A stretch of 64,000 nucleotides of DNA from Salinicoccus hispanicus (GTDB lineage Bacteria; Bacillota; Bacilli; Staphylococcales; Salinicoccaceae): contig NZ_WUUK01000005.1 of NCBI RefSeq assembly GCF_009831115.1, forward strand, positions 214,520 to 278,519, written 5' to 3'. The position numbers and the translations under genes were made by a program. The notes below the pieces were generated by a model that saw only the letters and a list, made by a program, of their open reading frames with translations, ran no database searches and was not told the DNA's origin. Of this stretch, positions 1 to 8,105 are shown in pieces. Numbering within the stretch: the stretch's first letter is position 1; each line of letters opens with the position of its first letter.

Positions 1-1193
1 CGCTTGATTTCTGGACTTTCTGGGGTTCCGAGCAAAGACGTCCGATTGTTGATCAGATCATAGAAGACTTCAACAATTCTCAGGATGAAATAGAAGTCCA
101 GCATACTTACGTGCCATGGGGGGATATCTGGACGAAGAACCTTGCAGCCATCGCTGCGGGTGACCCACCGGATGTCATCATCAACGATATCAACACGGTC
201 AAGCTGAGAGCACAGGAAGGACAGATGGAGCCGCTCACCGAATTTGTCGATGAAGAGGTGCAGGGACGCTTCTACGATCAGATGGCAGAAGCGACGATGG
301 TGGACGACGAGATGTACGCCCTCCCGTTCAACACGGATACACAGATACTTTTCTATAACAAGGATCTGTTCGAAGAAGCAGGACTTGATCCGGAAGACCC
401 GCCATCCACGTGGGCAGAGATGGAGGAGTATGCTGATGCACTTGATGTGCAGGAAGGGGACAGCTACGAAACCATCGGTTTCTATCCGCTTATCGGACCG
501 GGCTCCGATCTATGGATGCTGAATGCACTTGGAGAGAACTTCATTGACGAAGAAGGAAACGTATCCATTGATACTGAACCTGTACATGATACTTTCAACT
601 GGATACTCGAACAGAAGAATAAATACGGAGGAAATACCATCACTTCCATCAATTCGCAGTTTGAAAATGCCCAGCAGGATCCATTCATGGCGGGTAATAT
701 CGGGATGATGGTACAGAATGCCAATTATTATGTACAGCTCAGAGATTTCGGTCAGGATCTGAACTTTGGTGTGGCACCAATGCCTGAGAAGGAAGAAGGC
801 AATGGTCATACTTCCTGGGGTGGCGGATTTGTTGCCGAAGTGCCTAAGGGTGCGAAAGATCCCGAAGCTTCCTACCAGTTCATCGAATTCCTGACAAACC
901 ATGATACCCAGCTCTACTGGGCGGAGAACAACTTTGACCTTGTCGCCAATCAGGAAGCTGCCATGGCCGCAGCCGAAAGCGAAGAATTCAGCGCAGCCGG
1001 CCAGGAAGTGTATTCGCTCATGGTCGAGAATATGGATGACACACTGCTTACACCACAGCCTGTCATCGCACCGGATTACTCCAGCACAATCACTCCGACC
1101 TTCGAATCCATCGTCAGCGAGAATACCAGTGTCGAAGCGGGACTTGAAAAGGCACAGTCCGACCTTGAACGCATAGTTGAAAATAACAGATAG
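1..1193 (+). CDS. Carbohydrate ABC transporter substrate-binding protein, 5' end outside window
   Basis: An open frame enters at base 3 and runs to the stop at 1191-1193. It reads as the body of an extracellular sugar-binding lipoprotein (SBP family 1, MalE/UgpB type): LDFWTFWGSEQ at the start, then TWAEMEEYADAL, a PLIGPGSD loop, and the WGGGFVAEVPKGAKDPEASYQFI segment (given here only as the WGGGF and KDPEAS motifs), which is typical of the family's C-terminal half. The signal peptide and lipobox would lie upstream of the window. Two permease genes follow at 8 nt and 4 nt, so this is one operon. No ATPase gene is present; such importers often use a shared MsmX-type ATPase. The substrate cannot be told from sequence. 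Confidence 0.9.
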   Translation, partial: LDFWTFWGSEQRRPIVDQIIEDFNNSQDEIEVQHTYVPWGDIWTKNLAAIAAGDPPDVIINDINTVKLRAQEGQMEPLTEFVDEEVQGRFYDQMAEATMVDDEMYALPFNTDTQILFYNKDLFEEAGLDPEDPPSTWAEMEEYADALDVQEGDSYETIGFYPLIGPGSDLWMLNALGENFIDEEGNVSIDTEPVHDTFNWILEQKNKYGGNTITSINSQFENAQQDPFMAGNIGMMVQNANYYVQLRDFGQDLNFGVAPMPEKEEGNGHTSWGGGFVAEVPKGAKDPEASYQFIEFLTNHDTQLYWAENNFDLVANQEAAMAAAESEEFSAAGQEVYSLMVENMDDTLLTPQPVIAPDYSSTITPTFESIVSENTSVEAGLEKAQSDLERIVENNR

Positions 1194-1201
1194 GTGATTG
1201 C

Positions 1202-2089
1202 ATGTATAAAAAGAAAGAGACATTGTATGGATATCTGTTCATACTGCCGTGGATCATCGGGTTTTTGGGGCTGACACTCGGCCCCCTCCTCTTTTCTCTT
1301 TTCGGCAGCTTTACAAACTACAATGTAACCTCACAGATGGATTTTATCGGTCTACAGAACTATAAGGAACTGTTCATGTATGATGACCTGTTCTGGACAT
1401 CACTCTACAATACGATGTATTTTGTAATATTCTCGGTACCACTGACCACAATCATGGCCATACTGATATCGACCTTGATGAACCAGAACATCCGCGGCAT
1501 GAGGGTGTTCCGCACCATCTACTATCTGCCTGCGATCCTGTCAGGGGTCGGTGTCTATCTGTTATGGATGCAGCTGCTTGATCCATCCACGGGGCTGATC
1601 AACCAGTTTCTCGGCCTGTTCGGAATCGATGGGCCGAACTGGCTGTTCGATCCCGAATGGTCGAAGCCATCCCTGATCATCATGAAGCTATGGAGTGCCG
1701 GGGGCAGCATGCTGCTGTACCTCGCCGCCATGCAGGGTGTCTCGAAAGCACTCTACGAAGCAGCCATCATGGACGGAGCTTCCCGGGCGCAGATGTTCTT
1801 CAGGATTACGCTGCCCATGGTTTCACCCATCATCTTCTTCGATATCGTCACAAGTACCATCGGGTCATTCCAGATTTTCCAGGAAGCCTATGTAATGAGT
1901 TCCAATAATGCCGGGGCCCCGGAGAACTCGCTTCTGTTCTATAATCTTTATATGTGGATCAACGCCTTCAATCTCTTTGATATGGGATATGCGATGGCAA
2001 TGTCATGGATACTCTTCGTCATCGTGCTCATCCTGACGGTCATCAATTTCAAATTCGCCAGGCGCTGGGTGCATTATGAGGGGGAATGA
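1202..2089 (+). CDS. Sugar ABC transporter permease, MalF/UgpA type
   Basis: A 295-residue integral membrane protein with about six hydrophobic segments. It carries the permease EAA-loop signature EAAIMDGASRAQMFFRITLP (about residues 186-205), where the ATPase docks. Start ATG 1202 lies 8 nt after the binding-protein stop, with a weak GGTGATTG Shine-Dalgarno. It pairs with the next permease to form the heterodimeric channel of a carbohydrate importer. The substrate is unknown. Confidence 0.93.
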   Translation: MYKKKETLYGYLFILPWIIGFLGLTLGPLLFSLFGSFTNYNVTSQMDFIGLQNYKELFMYDDLFWTSLYNTMYFVIFSVPLTTIMAILISTLMNQNIRGMRVFRTIYYLPAILSGVGVYLLWMQLLDPSTGLINQFLGLFGIDGPNWLFDPEWSKPSLIIMKLWSAGGSMLLYLAAMQGVSKALYEAAIMDGASRAQMFFRITLPMVSPIIFFDIVTSTIGSFQIFQEAYVMSSNNAGAPENSLLFYNLYMWINAFNLFDMGYAMAMSWILFVIVLILTVINFKFARRWVHYEGE

Positions 2090-2093
2090 CTGA

Positions 2094-2936
2094 ATGTACA
2101 ACTCCAATAAGATGAAGTTCTGGAGAAATTTCAACTTCGTTCTTCTCGTCGTCGGCAGCCTGTTCATGATTGCACCGCTGTTCTGGATGGTATCCATCGC
2201 ACTGAAGTCGATGGAGGAGATTTATCGTGGGGAATTCACTTTCATTCCCGAGGATATACAGTTCTCGAATTTCATAGACATATTCCAGGCAGCACCTTTT
2301 GTCACCTATTTCATCAATACTTCCGTCATTACTGTACTTGTTGTCCTGGCCAACGTATTCGTCAATGCCTTCATTGCATATGGATTCGCCAAAATCAGCT
2401 TCAAAGGTCGGGACAAGCTGTTTATTCTTGTACTGTCCACCATGATGCTGCCGGGATTCATCACAATGATTCCACAGTACGTAATATTCGCAAAGCTGGG
2501 ACTGGTAAATACCTACTATCCATTGGTACTTCCCTCATTCTTCGGCAGTGCGTTCAACATATTCCTGCTGCGCCAGTTCTTTAAAAGTGTACCGAACAGC
2601 ATGATTGAAGCCGCCCGCATGGAAGGTGCCAACCACTTCCACATATTCTTCAAGATTGCGCTGCCGATGATCAAGCCGGCACTGTTTACAGTTGCGATAT
2701 TCTCATTCAATGGGGTATGGAACGACTTCCTCGGCCCATTGCTGTACCTGAATGACGAATCACTCTACACACTGCAGCTCGGCCTGCAAGTATTCAAGGA
2801 GCAGTCGAGTACACAGTGGAACTATCTGATGGCCGGCTCACTGCTCGTCCTGCTGCCCGTCATACTTCTGTTCTTCTTTTTCCAGAAGTATTTCATACAG
2901 GGATCGAATATACTCGGCCAGACAGAAGAAAAATAG
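2094..2936 (+). CDS. Sugar ABC transporter permease, MalG/UgpE type
   Basis: A 280-residue membrane protein with six predicted helices. The EAA loop reads EAARMEGANHFHIFFKIALP (about residues 172-191). It is the second channel subunit, the usual MalG-like partner of the preceding gene; the start lies only 4 nt after the upstream stop, which suggests translational coupling. The operon ends here at a strong intrinsic terminator. Confidence 0.93.
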   Translation: MYNSNKMKFWRNFNFVLLVVGSLFMIAPLFWMVSIALKSMEEIYRGEFTFIPEDIQFSNFIDIFQAAPFVTYFINTSVITVLVVLANVFVNAFIAYGFAKISFKGRDKLFILVLSTMMLPGFITMIPQYVIFAKLGLVNTYYPLVLPSFFGSAFNIFLLRQFFKSVPNSMIEAARMEGANHFHIFFKIALPMIKPALFTVAIFSFNGVWNDFLGPLLYLNDESLYTLQLGLQVFKEQSSTQWNYLMAGSLLVLLPVILLFFFFQKYFIQGSNILGQTEEK

Positions 2937-2967
2937 AGCACCCCGCGCGGGGTGCTCTATTTTTTTG
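2935..2967 (+). terminator. Intrinsic terminator of the sugar ABC operon
   Basis: A perfect 10-bp stem (AGAGCACCCC / GGGGTGCTCT, loop GCGC) is followed by ATTTTTTTG. It overlaps the last base pair of the permease stop codon. Confidence 0.9.
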
Positions 2968-2998
2968 TTATACTGGAGAAAAAATGAGGAGTAGGATT

Positions 2999-3391
2999 AT
3001 GAAATCAATGAACCCGTTTCTTACATTTGAAGGGCGTGCCGAAGAAGCACTCGACTACTATGCTGAAACTTTCAGAGATGCAGAAGTACTGCTGCTGCAG
3101 AAATACGATGCTGCTGCACCCGGGCTTGAAGGCAAGGTGGCCCAGGGGGCGATACGAATCCACGATCAGCTCATCAGAGTGATGGACAGCCAGGTGCCCC
3201 ATGAATTCACGTTTACACCGAGCATGTCATTCTTCATCGAGTGCGAGACATCCCAAGAGATGGAACTCTACTATCGAAAACTTAAAAACAAAGGCGCCAT
3301 CCACATGCCGCTCGATGACTACGGATTCTCCAGACAGTTCGCCTGGATACAGGACCAGTTCGGTGTCACGTGGCAGCTGAATCTATCCTAA
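2999..3391 (+). CDS. VOC-family (PhnB-like) protein
   Basis: A 130-residue protein of the vicinal oxygen chelate / glyoxalase superfamily. It opens MNPFLTFEGRAEEALDYYAETF, of which NPFLTFEGRAEEAL is the usual PhnB-like start, and ends FGVTWQLNL, the usual end of these proteins. ATG 2999 is chosen because AGGAG at 2987-2991 sits 7 nt upstream; an in-frame ATG at 2984 has no such site. The molecular function is not known for this group. The gene appears to be monocistronic. Confidence 0.85.
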   Translation: MKSMNPFLTFEGRAEEALDYYAETFRDAEVLLLQKYDAAAPGLEGKVAQGAIRIHDQLIRVMDSQVPHEFTFTPSMSFFIECETSQEMELYYRKLKNKGAIHMPLDDYGFSRQFAWIQDQFGVTWQLNLS

Positions 3392-3432
3392 TAAAAAATG
3401 ACCACCCCTCTTCTTAATCAGGGATGGTCATT
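3392..3432 (-). terminator. Terminator between VOC gene and small basic-protein gene
   Basis: A 13-bp stem with one mismatch (arms 3397-3409 and 3420-3432). Read on the minus strand it runs into TTTTTTATTA, so it terminates the minus-strand small gene; it may also act on the plus strand. Confidence 0.75.
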
Positions 3433-3442
3433 CGCATGGATC

Positions 3443-3580
3443 CTAGCCGAACATTCTTGCAAGGAAGGATTTTTTCGTTTTAGCTACTTTCTTCTTTTCG
3501 GAAAGATGGATGGAACTCTCAGCCATTCTCTTATACTCTGCCATGCGTAGGTCTGCAGAAACACGATCTGTTGAAAACAT
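3443..3580 (-). CDS. Small basic protein of unknown function, 45 aa
   Basis: The ORF is short but complete. ATG 3580 is preceded by a strong AGGGGG site 7 nt upstream, there is a good promoter at 3650-3678, and the terminator at 3392-3432 follows. The product begins MFSTDRVSADLR and ends SFLARMFG; the middle is rich in Lys (SEKKKVAKTKK). There is no signal peptide or membrane segment. It is probably cytoplasmic and may bind nucleic acid because of its charge, but that is only inference. I do not recognise the family. Confidence 0.7.
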   Translation of the reverse strand: MFSTDRVSADLRMAEYKRMAESSIHLSEKKKVAKTKKSFLARMFG

Positions 3581-3997
3581 TTTATTTCCCCCTAAAATTT
3601 TGTAATTTATTTCATCGACGATTATTTTTCTCTCGTTTAAGTTAATTTAAATATACCATCATATCGAGGTTTTATCAATTATCATGTGATATAATTACCA
3701 AAGTAAATCTATTGATAATTTTTAATCAATTTAATAAAATAATAAAATATGTGTAATATAATTTCATTATGTTTATCTAAACAGCAAGTTGATGCTTTTT
3801 ATTGCATTCTTATTCATATGTAACCGCTTCCCTGGTTTGTTCATACACTATTGGACAGTTGTCAGAATAAACCCAATTGCAGGTATACGATAAATGGTGA
3901 AAAAATGCCTATATCCGGTACTTTTACCTCCATCTATGCTGCGAGTGTTGTATACTGGTTTCAAATACCAGGAATAATTTGAAAAGGGGTAAAACTC
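3581..3997. other. AT-rich divergent intergenic region
   Basis: About 417 bases without a supportable gene. It holds the minus-strand promoter at 3650-3678 and, at 3955-3971, a short inverted repeat CTGGT-N7-ACCAG ahead of the plus-strand gene. A possible plus-strand promoter (TTGTCA near 3859) is weak. Confidence 0.5.
3650..3678 (-). promoter_or_regulatory. Sigma-A-type promoter of the small basic-protein gene
   Basis: On the minus strand: TTGATA (3678-3673), 17-bp spacer, TATATT (3655-3650). The predicted 5' leader is about 60 nt. Confidence 0.6.
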
Positions 3998-4267
3998 ATG
4001 TGGTGGATAGTGATGATTGTACTGATTGCGGTGGCGAGTGGTTCCGGCAGTGACTATATGAAGCATAAGAGGAAAATGGAACAGATTCGTGTCGATGTAC
4101 TGAATAAGGAGATTGAACTTGAGCAGATCAGGCAGGAAAATTATCTGCTTGAAAACCAGTCGATGATGGAGGAACTTCATAAGATCAGAGCAGAAAACCG
4201 CCTGTCCTACGAAAGGGACGAAAACAGACGCTGGCTGATCGAGGAGACAAAAATAAAAGAGAATTGA
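3998..4267 (+). CDS. Small membrane-anchored coiled-coil protein
   Basis: An 89-residue protein. Residues 2-15 (WWIVMIVLIAVASG) form one N-terminal membrane helix. The rest is charged and heptad-like, rich in Glu, Gln, Arg and Leu (QIRVDVLNKEIELEQIRQEN and onward), consistent with a cytoplasmic coiled coil. AAAAGGGG lies 8 nt before the ATG. The architecture recalls PspB-type proteins, but I see no family motif and assign no function. Confidence 0.75.
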   Translation: MWWIVMIVLIAVASGSGSDYMKHKRKMEQIRVDVLNKEIELEQIRQENYLLENQSMMEELHKIRAENRLSYERDENRRWLIEETKIKEN

Positions 4268-4284
4268 ATGATCAATTCTCTTTG
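4258..4284. terminator. Bidirectional terminator holding both stop codons
   Basis: A perfect 10-bp stem AGAGAATTGA (4258-4267) / TCAATTCTCT (4272-4281) with loop ATGA. The TGA of the plus-strand gene and the TGA of the minus-strand acetyltransferase both lie inside the stem. Confidence 0.8.
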
Positions 4285-4703
4285 TATTCCATATCTATGT
4301 GGGGAATGCCGTCTTCCAGATGCACATCGGAAGTTGTTCTGAAGCCGAAGGACTGGTAGAACTTCTCAAGATGTGCCTGACCATGCAGATAGATCAGCTC
4401 ACCTTGATGGTTTGTATGTACGAAATCCATTGCCTGGCGCATCAGCTCCTGGCCGAGCCCACCCTTCCGGCGGTCCTGCCTGACGATGACCCGTCCAATG
4501 GATACAGGCGTTTCATGCACAATTCTGAGGTAGGCGATGATGCCTGTCTCATCTGTCTTATAAATATGGGTGCAGTTTGCATCCTTGCCATCGATTTCCT
4601 GATAGGCACACTCCTGCTCCACTACAAACACGGCCACCCTGAGTCTGTATATCTCTTCCAGGGTACGGGTGTCCAATTCTTCAAAGGTGTTCACATGCCA
4701 CAT
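4272..4703 (-). CDS. GNAT acetyltransferase, ElaA-like
   Basis: A 143-residue single-domain N-acetyltransferase. ElaA-type features are LEEIYRLRVAVFVVEQ near the N-terminus, CPYQEIDGKD-like text (here CAYQEIDGKD) and the acetyl-CoA loop RRKGGLGQELM. The C-terminal GIPHIDMEY is also typical of ElaA. The substrate is unknown. It is a monocistronic gene, convergent with the coiled-coil protein gene. Confidence 0.87.
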   Translation of the reverse strand: MWHVNTFEELDTRTLEEIYRLRVAVFVVEQECAYQEIDGKDANCTHIYKTDETGIIAYLRIVHETPVSIGRVIVRQDRRKGGLGQELMRQAMDFVHTNHQGELIYLHGQAHLEKFYQSFGFRTTSDVHLEDGIPHIDMEYKEN

Positions 4704-4743
4704 TCAAATGCCTCCTTTTTCAGGTTTAATCAAATAATACCAT

Positions 4744-4771
4744 AAAAAGACCGATGCAAAGGGCATCGGTC
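4744..4771 (-). terminator. Terminator of the azoreductase gene
   Basis: A 9-bp stem GACCGATGC / GCATCGGTC, followed on the minus strand by TTTTTAT. Confidence 0.8.
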
Positions 4772-4782
4772 GATTAAATATT

Positions 4783-5421
4783 CTATGCAAACTGTGCGTC
4801 AAGCTCACGTGCACTTTCACGTACCGTTTCAAGACCTTCTTCTATGATTCTTGCCGCTTCCTGCGGCATTGCATTGTGTCCTTCGATAACGATCTCATTG
4901 AATATTTCCATTCCGAATACACCGCCGAAGACAGCTTTCATGTAGTTGTTGGACATATCCATACCACTCGCTTCAGGTGTGCTGTAGACACCTCCGCGTG
5001 CGTTGAGCAGGATGATTTTCTTGTCCGTCATAAGTTGTGCCATGGAGCCATCCGGGTTGTATTTGAACGTGAACCCTGCAGAATATACATAGTCGATGAA
5101 CGTCTGAAGACGTGCAGGTATTGTCAGATTCCATAGTGGGAATGCAAATACGATGACATCTGCTTTTTCGAAAGCATCCATCGCTTTTTGTTTTGCATCC
5201 ATCAGACGCTGCTCGTCTGCTTCCAGTGCTTCTTCGTTCTGGATTTTACCGAGTGCGCTGAATAATTCGTGTCCGATGTATGGCATATCTTGTGCAAATA
5301 CATCATATGTTTCTATATTAAGGTTTTTATTGTCCTCTGCACCTTCCATGAATGCATCATACATCTTTGTTGAGATGCCGTCTGGCCGGTTATTTGCTTT
5401 GACTACAAGTACGTTCTTCAT
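4783..5421 (-). CDS. azoR: FMN-dependent NADH-azoreductase
   Basis: A 212-residue flavodoxin-fold quinone/azo reductase. MKNVLVVKANNRP is the phosphate-binding first strand, FPLWNLTIPARLQTFIDYV is the conserved flavin/dimer segment (about residues 94-112), and NARGGVYS follows. The family reduces azo compounds and quinones with NADH through FMN in the cytoplasm, usually in electrophile defence. Length agrees with AzoR. It is monocistronic. Confidence 0.92.
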   Translation of the reverse strand: MKNVLVVKANNRPDGISTKMYDAFMEGAEDNKNLNIETYDVFAQDMPYIGHELFSALGKIQNEEALEADEQRLMDAKQKAMDAFEKADVIVFAFPLWNLTIPARLQTFIDYVYSAGFTFKYNPDGSMAQLMTDKKIILLNARGGVYSTPEASGMDMSNNYMKAVFGGVFGMEIFNEIVIEGHNAMPQEAARIIEEGLETVRESARELDAQFA

Positions 5422-5544
5422 CTATATTGCCTCCAAATGTTTGTGGTTTGATATCACATAATCCATATAATAACAAAAAGTAATCAAGTTGTAAATAAAA
5501 ATGATTGTTTTTCACAAACTATTTTTAATTGAAGACAAATTATT

Positions 5545-6345
5545 CTACAGTGGGAGGTTATTTTTATTTTTTAGGATGGCAACGCTCAAAATGTGTGGAA
5601 TTTTATGCCTGCCGTCCGGAAAATGCTCTTCCAGATAAGTGCTGATCTTATTCAAGGTGCTCGTTCTCTGCTTTTCCTTGAAAGCGGCAATCCAGGAGAC
5701 GGAGGCCAGCCGGCCAACCCATTCTTCATTGGTGAAGCGGACATCGTAGTCCATCTTGTACAGATCCATGAGATCGAATCTGGCATGCTTCCATTCATCG
5801 AACCACTCTACAGGAAAACTGTTGATCATCTGGGAAGCAAGTTCTTTCGTTCCTGCTGCACGGATCTGCTTGTCGGGTGAATAGGACTGGATGATCTTCA
5901 TGGATTCTTTGACAATACGGGAAGCAGAGGTGAAACCGGAATCGATGATGATGAGGCGGCCGCCAGGTTTCAGAATCCGCTTGACCTCCTCTATTGTTGC
6001 TTCCCGGTCGAACCAGTGCCAAGCGCGCATCACTATGACAATATCGTAGCTGTTTGAAGGCAGGCCGGTATTTTCCGCATAGTTTTGCGTAAAATTGATC
6101 CGCTGATCACTTCCAATGTGTTCCTTGCCGACTTCAATAAGCTGTGATGATGGCTCGATTGCATCCACAATGGCACCTTTGTCACTTAATATTTTACTGA
6201 GCAGACCTGGCCCTGCACCGAGGTCCGCCACTTTACTGCCAGTGATTTCAACACCTCGCTTTTCCAGTTCCTTCGGCAGGTTTTCAGGGATATCATCCCT
6301 GAACTTCAAATACTCCTCAGCAACATTGCCAAAATTCACATTCAT
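5545..6345 (-). CDS. Class I SAM-dependent methyltransferase
   Basis: A 266-residue methyltransferase. The SAM-binding motif I is VADLGAGPGLLS, followed by the acidic VDAIEPSS strand, a MRAWHWFD segment at motif IV, and LKPGGRLIIID after it. The start is set at the second in-frame ATG (6345), because GGAGGAC lies inside the codons of the upstream ATG and is well spaced for the second. YcgJ/Methyltransf_11-type proteins share this layout. The methyl acceptor is unknown. Confidence 0.85.
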   Translation of the reverse strand: MNVNFGNVAEEYLKFRDDIPENLPKELEKRGVEITGSKVADLGAGPGLLSKILSDKGAIVDAIEPSSQLIEVGKEHIGSDQRINFTQNYAENTGLPSNSYDIVIVMRAWHWFDREATIEEVKRILKPGGRLIIIDSGFTSASRIVKESMKIIQSYSPDKQIRAAGTKELASQMINSFPVEWFDEWKHARFDLMDLYKMDYDVRFTNEEWVGRLASVSWIAAFKEKQRTSTLNKISTYLEEHFPDGRHKIPHILSVAILKNKNNLPL

Positions 6346-6469
6346 TTTAATGTCCTCCATAAAGATGATTTTTTCTTTTAATGCATATTTTCATATAACA
6401 GGTTTTTTTAAATGGGATTATCGCCCGCCCACTCCGGGTAAACCAGAAGAAAGGAGAGTGGATACCAAT

Positions 6470-7132
6470 ATGACTAAATCCGTATTACTGATAGTGACCA
6501 ATCATGGAACAATCAATGGTGACGAAAACAGGCCGACCGGACTTTGGCTTGGCGAGGCTGCAGAGCCCTACCACGTTTTCCAGAGTGCCGGCTTCAAAGT
6601 GGATATCGCATCACCGAAGGGCGGTTCTGTACCGCTTGATCCGAACTCTTTGAGCGATGATGAAGATAAGAATAACGAGGTCATCAGATTGCTGCAGGAT
6701 ACGAAACGCGTCAAGGATATGGTATATGAAGGATATGACGCATTATTCTTCGCCGGTGGCCATGGCACAATGTATGATTTCCCCGGCCAGCCGGATATAC
6801 AGAACATACTCGCATTCTTCAAGGATGATGGCCGTGTCATTTCCGCAGTGTGCCATGGACCGGCAGCATTTGTCGACGCCAAGACGAAAGATGGCAAATA
6901 TGTCGTAGATGGCGTTAAACTGACAGGTTTCACAAATGCAGAAGAAAAAGCGATGGAACTTCTGGACGACATGCCCTTTGCACTGCAATCCAAACTGGAA
7001 TCCCATGGCGCCGGCTTCGTCGTCGGCGAATCGATGGAAGAGCACGTTGTCACAGACGGCAACTTCATCACTGGACAGAATCCTGCATCAGCCGAAGCGG
7101 CAGCCAGAGCAGTCGTCAACAAATTGCAATAG
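6470..7132 (+). CDS. DJ-1/PfpI-family protein, Hsp31/glyoxalase III-like
   Basis: A 220-residue type 1 glutamine-amidotransferase-like protein. The nucleophile elbow is AVCHGPAA with the conserved Cys, preceded by the FFAGGHGTMYDF loop and an N-terminal GLWLGEAAEPY segment that supplies the conserved Glu. Family members act as methylglyoxal-detoxifying glyoxalases, deglycases or chaperones. ATG 6470 follows AAGGAGAG; the longer upstream frame has no site. It is followed by its own terminator. Confidence 0.87.
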   Translation: MTKSVLLIVTNHGTINGDENRPTGLWLGEAAEPYHVFQSAGFKVDIASPKGGSVPLDPNSLSDDEDKNNEVIRLLQDTKRVKDMVYEGYDALFFAGGHGTMYDFPGQPDIQNILAFFKDDGRVISAVCHGPAAFVDAKTKDGKYVVDGVKLTGFTNAEEKAMELLDDMPFALQSKLESHGAGFVVGESMEEHVVTDGNFITGQNPASAEAAARAVVNKLQ

Positions 7133-7144
7133 GCTAACCTACTC

Positions 7145-7168
7145 CCCCGACCAGGTGTCGGGGTTTTT
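7145..7168 (+). terminator. Terminator of the DJ-1/PfpI gene
   Basis: CCCCGAC (7145-7151) pairs with GTCGGGG (7157-7163), followed by TTTTT. Confidence 0.85.
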
Positions 7169-7204
7169 ATTTGTTTCTTAAGATGAATGATAACATTTTT
7201 TCAG

Positions 7205-7233
7205 AAAAAAGAGCATCCCAGGATGCTCTTTTC
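7205..7233. terminator. Bidirectional terminator downstream of the DinB gene
   Basis: AAAAGAGCATCC and GGATGCTCTTTT form a near-perfect palindrome at 7207-7232 with U-rich ends on both strands. It serves mainly the minus-strand DinB gene. Confidence 0.8.
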
Positions 7234-7242
7234 AATTCTGTC

Positions 7243-7704
7243 CTATTGGTTTTTCGTGACCCGCTTCATTTCTTCCATCTTGCCTACGTGCATCGCTTCG
7301 TGCATGATTGTGAAGCCGAACATTTCCTCCTGAGTGGTCATTCCCATGAATGCTTCAGGGAGTTCCTGCTGGATTGTTTCCTCTTCAACATCTTCAAGGC
7401 GTGACGGCTGTCCCTTCAGCAGTGCTTCGATTTCATCAATGGCTGGTGTTTCATCATCAAAGTCGTCAGGACTCGTACCATAGCCAAAGTATTTCACATA
7501 TCTCTGATACGTTTCATCATTCTTGTCAGTCAGGCTTTGAGTCACCTGCTCCATCATGGTTGCAACATGGCCGAGCTGCCAGTGGAGACTGTTTGGAAAC
7601 TCAGCAGCGACTGTATGGAAATCTTCAGTTTCCAATCCGTCAAATATGGATAGTGTCCATTCTCTTACTTTTCCCAGTTCAAACAGCAATAATTCTCTAC
7701 TCAT
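7243..7704 (-). CDS. DinB-family protein
   Basis: A 153-residue four-helix DinB/YfiT-like protein. Metal-ligand histidines are visible in SLHWQLGHVA and in the C-terminal HEAMHVGKM. Members are small metal-binding enzymes, some of them thiol transferases for bacillithiol or mycothiol; that role is only a family possibility here. The second in-frame ATG (7704) is used because AGGAG lies 7 nt before it but only 1 nt before the first. Confidence 0.83.
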   Translation of the reverse strand: MSRELLLFELGKVREWTLSIFDGLETEDFHTVAAEFPNSLHWQLGHVATMMEQVTQSLTDKNDETYQRYVKYFGYGTSPDDFDDETPAIDEIEALLKGQPSRLEDVEEETIQQELPEAFMGMTTQEEMFGFTIMHEAMHVGKMEEMKRVTKNQ

Positions 7705-7852
7705 TTTCATTCTCCTCTTCTATTGGATGTATATTGTCTCTCTACCCTTCATAGGAGACTTTATTCATTCAGACATGCTTTTGCATTATGATATAATTCG
7801 GATAGTATCAGATGCCTACTGCATCTACTAAAATTATAGTGGAGGTTTATCT

Positions 7853-8026
7853 ATGACACGTTTACTATCGAGTCTGGTACTGATGGGTATCGTCGCGCTT
7901 GCCATCTATTGGCTGATTACGACATTCTTACCTGCGCTTGCCGGATTTGCCATCCCTCTTTCCCTGCTGCTTGGAATCACTTTAGGCTTTTTCATCTATA
8001 TCACCATTGATAATCGAATTGGATGA
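7853..8026 (+). CDS. Small membrane protein, 57 aa
   Basis: A complete short ORF with GGAGG about 7 nt upstream of ATG 7853. The product is almost entirely hydrophobic, with two likely transmembrane helices (residues about 4-22 and 29-50) split by TTFLPALAG, and ends TIDNRIG. A TATAAT at about 7791 is a possible -10. No family is recognised. It lies 79 nt before the MFS exporter gene on the same strand, so co-transcription is possible. Confidence 0.7.
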   Translation: MTRLLSSLVLMGIVALAIYWLITTFLPALAGFAIPLSLLLGITLGFFIYITIDNRIG

Positions 8027-8105
8027 TCCATAAAACAAAAACCTTGCTTATTTCGATAATCGGAATATAATAGTAATATTGATTTTAAAGAAATAGAGGT
8101 ATTTT

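Noticed and set aside
510..1223. 237-codon minus-strand ORF
   Set aside because: It is antisense to the sugar-binding protein frame, with no family motif and no ribosome site.
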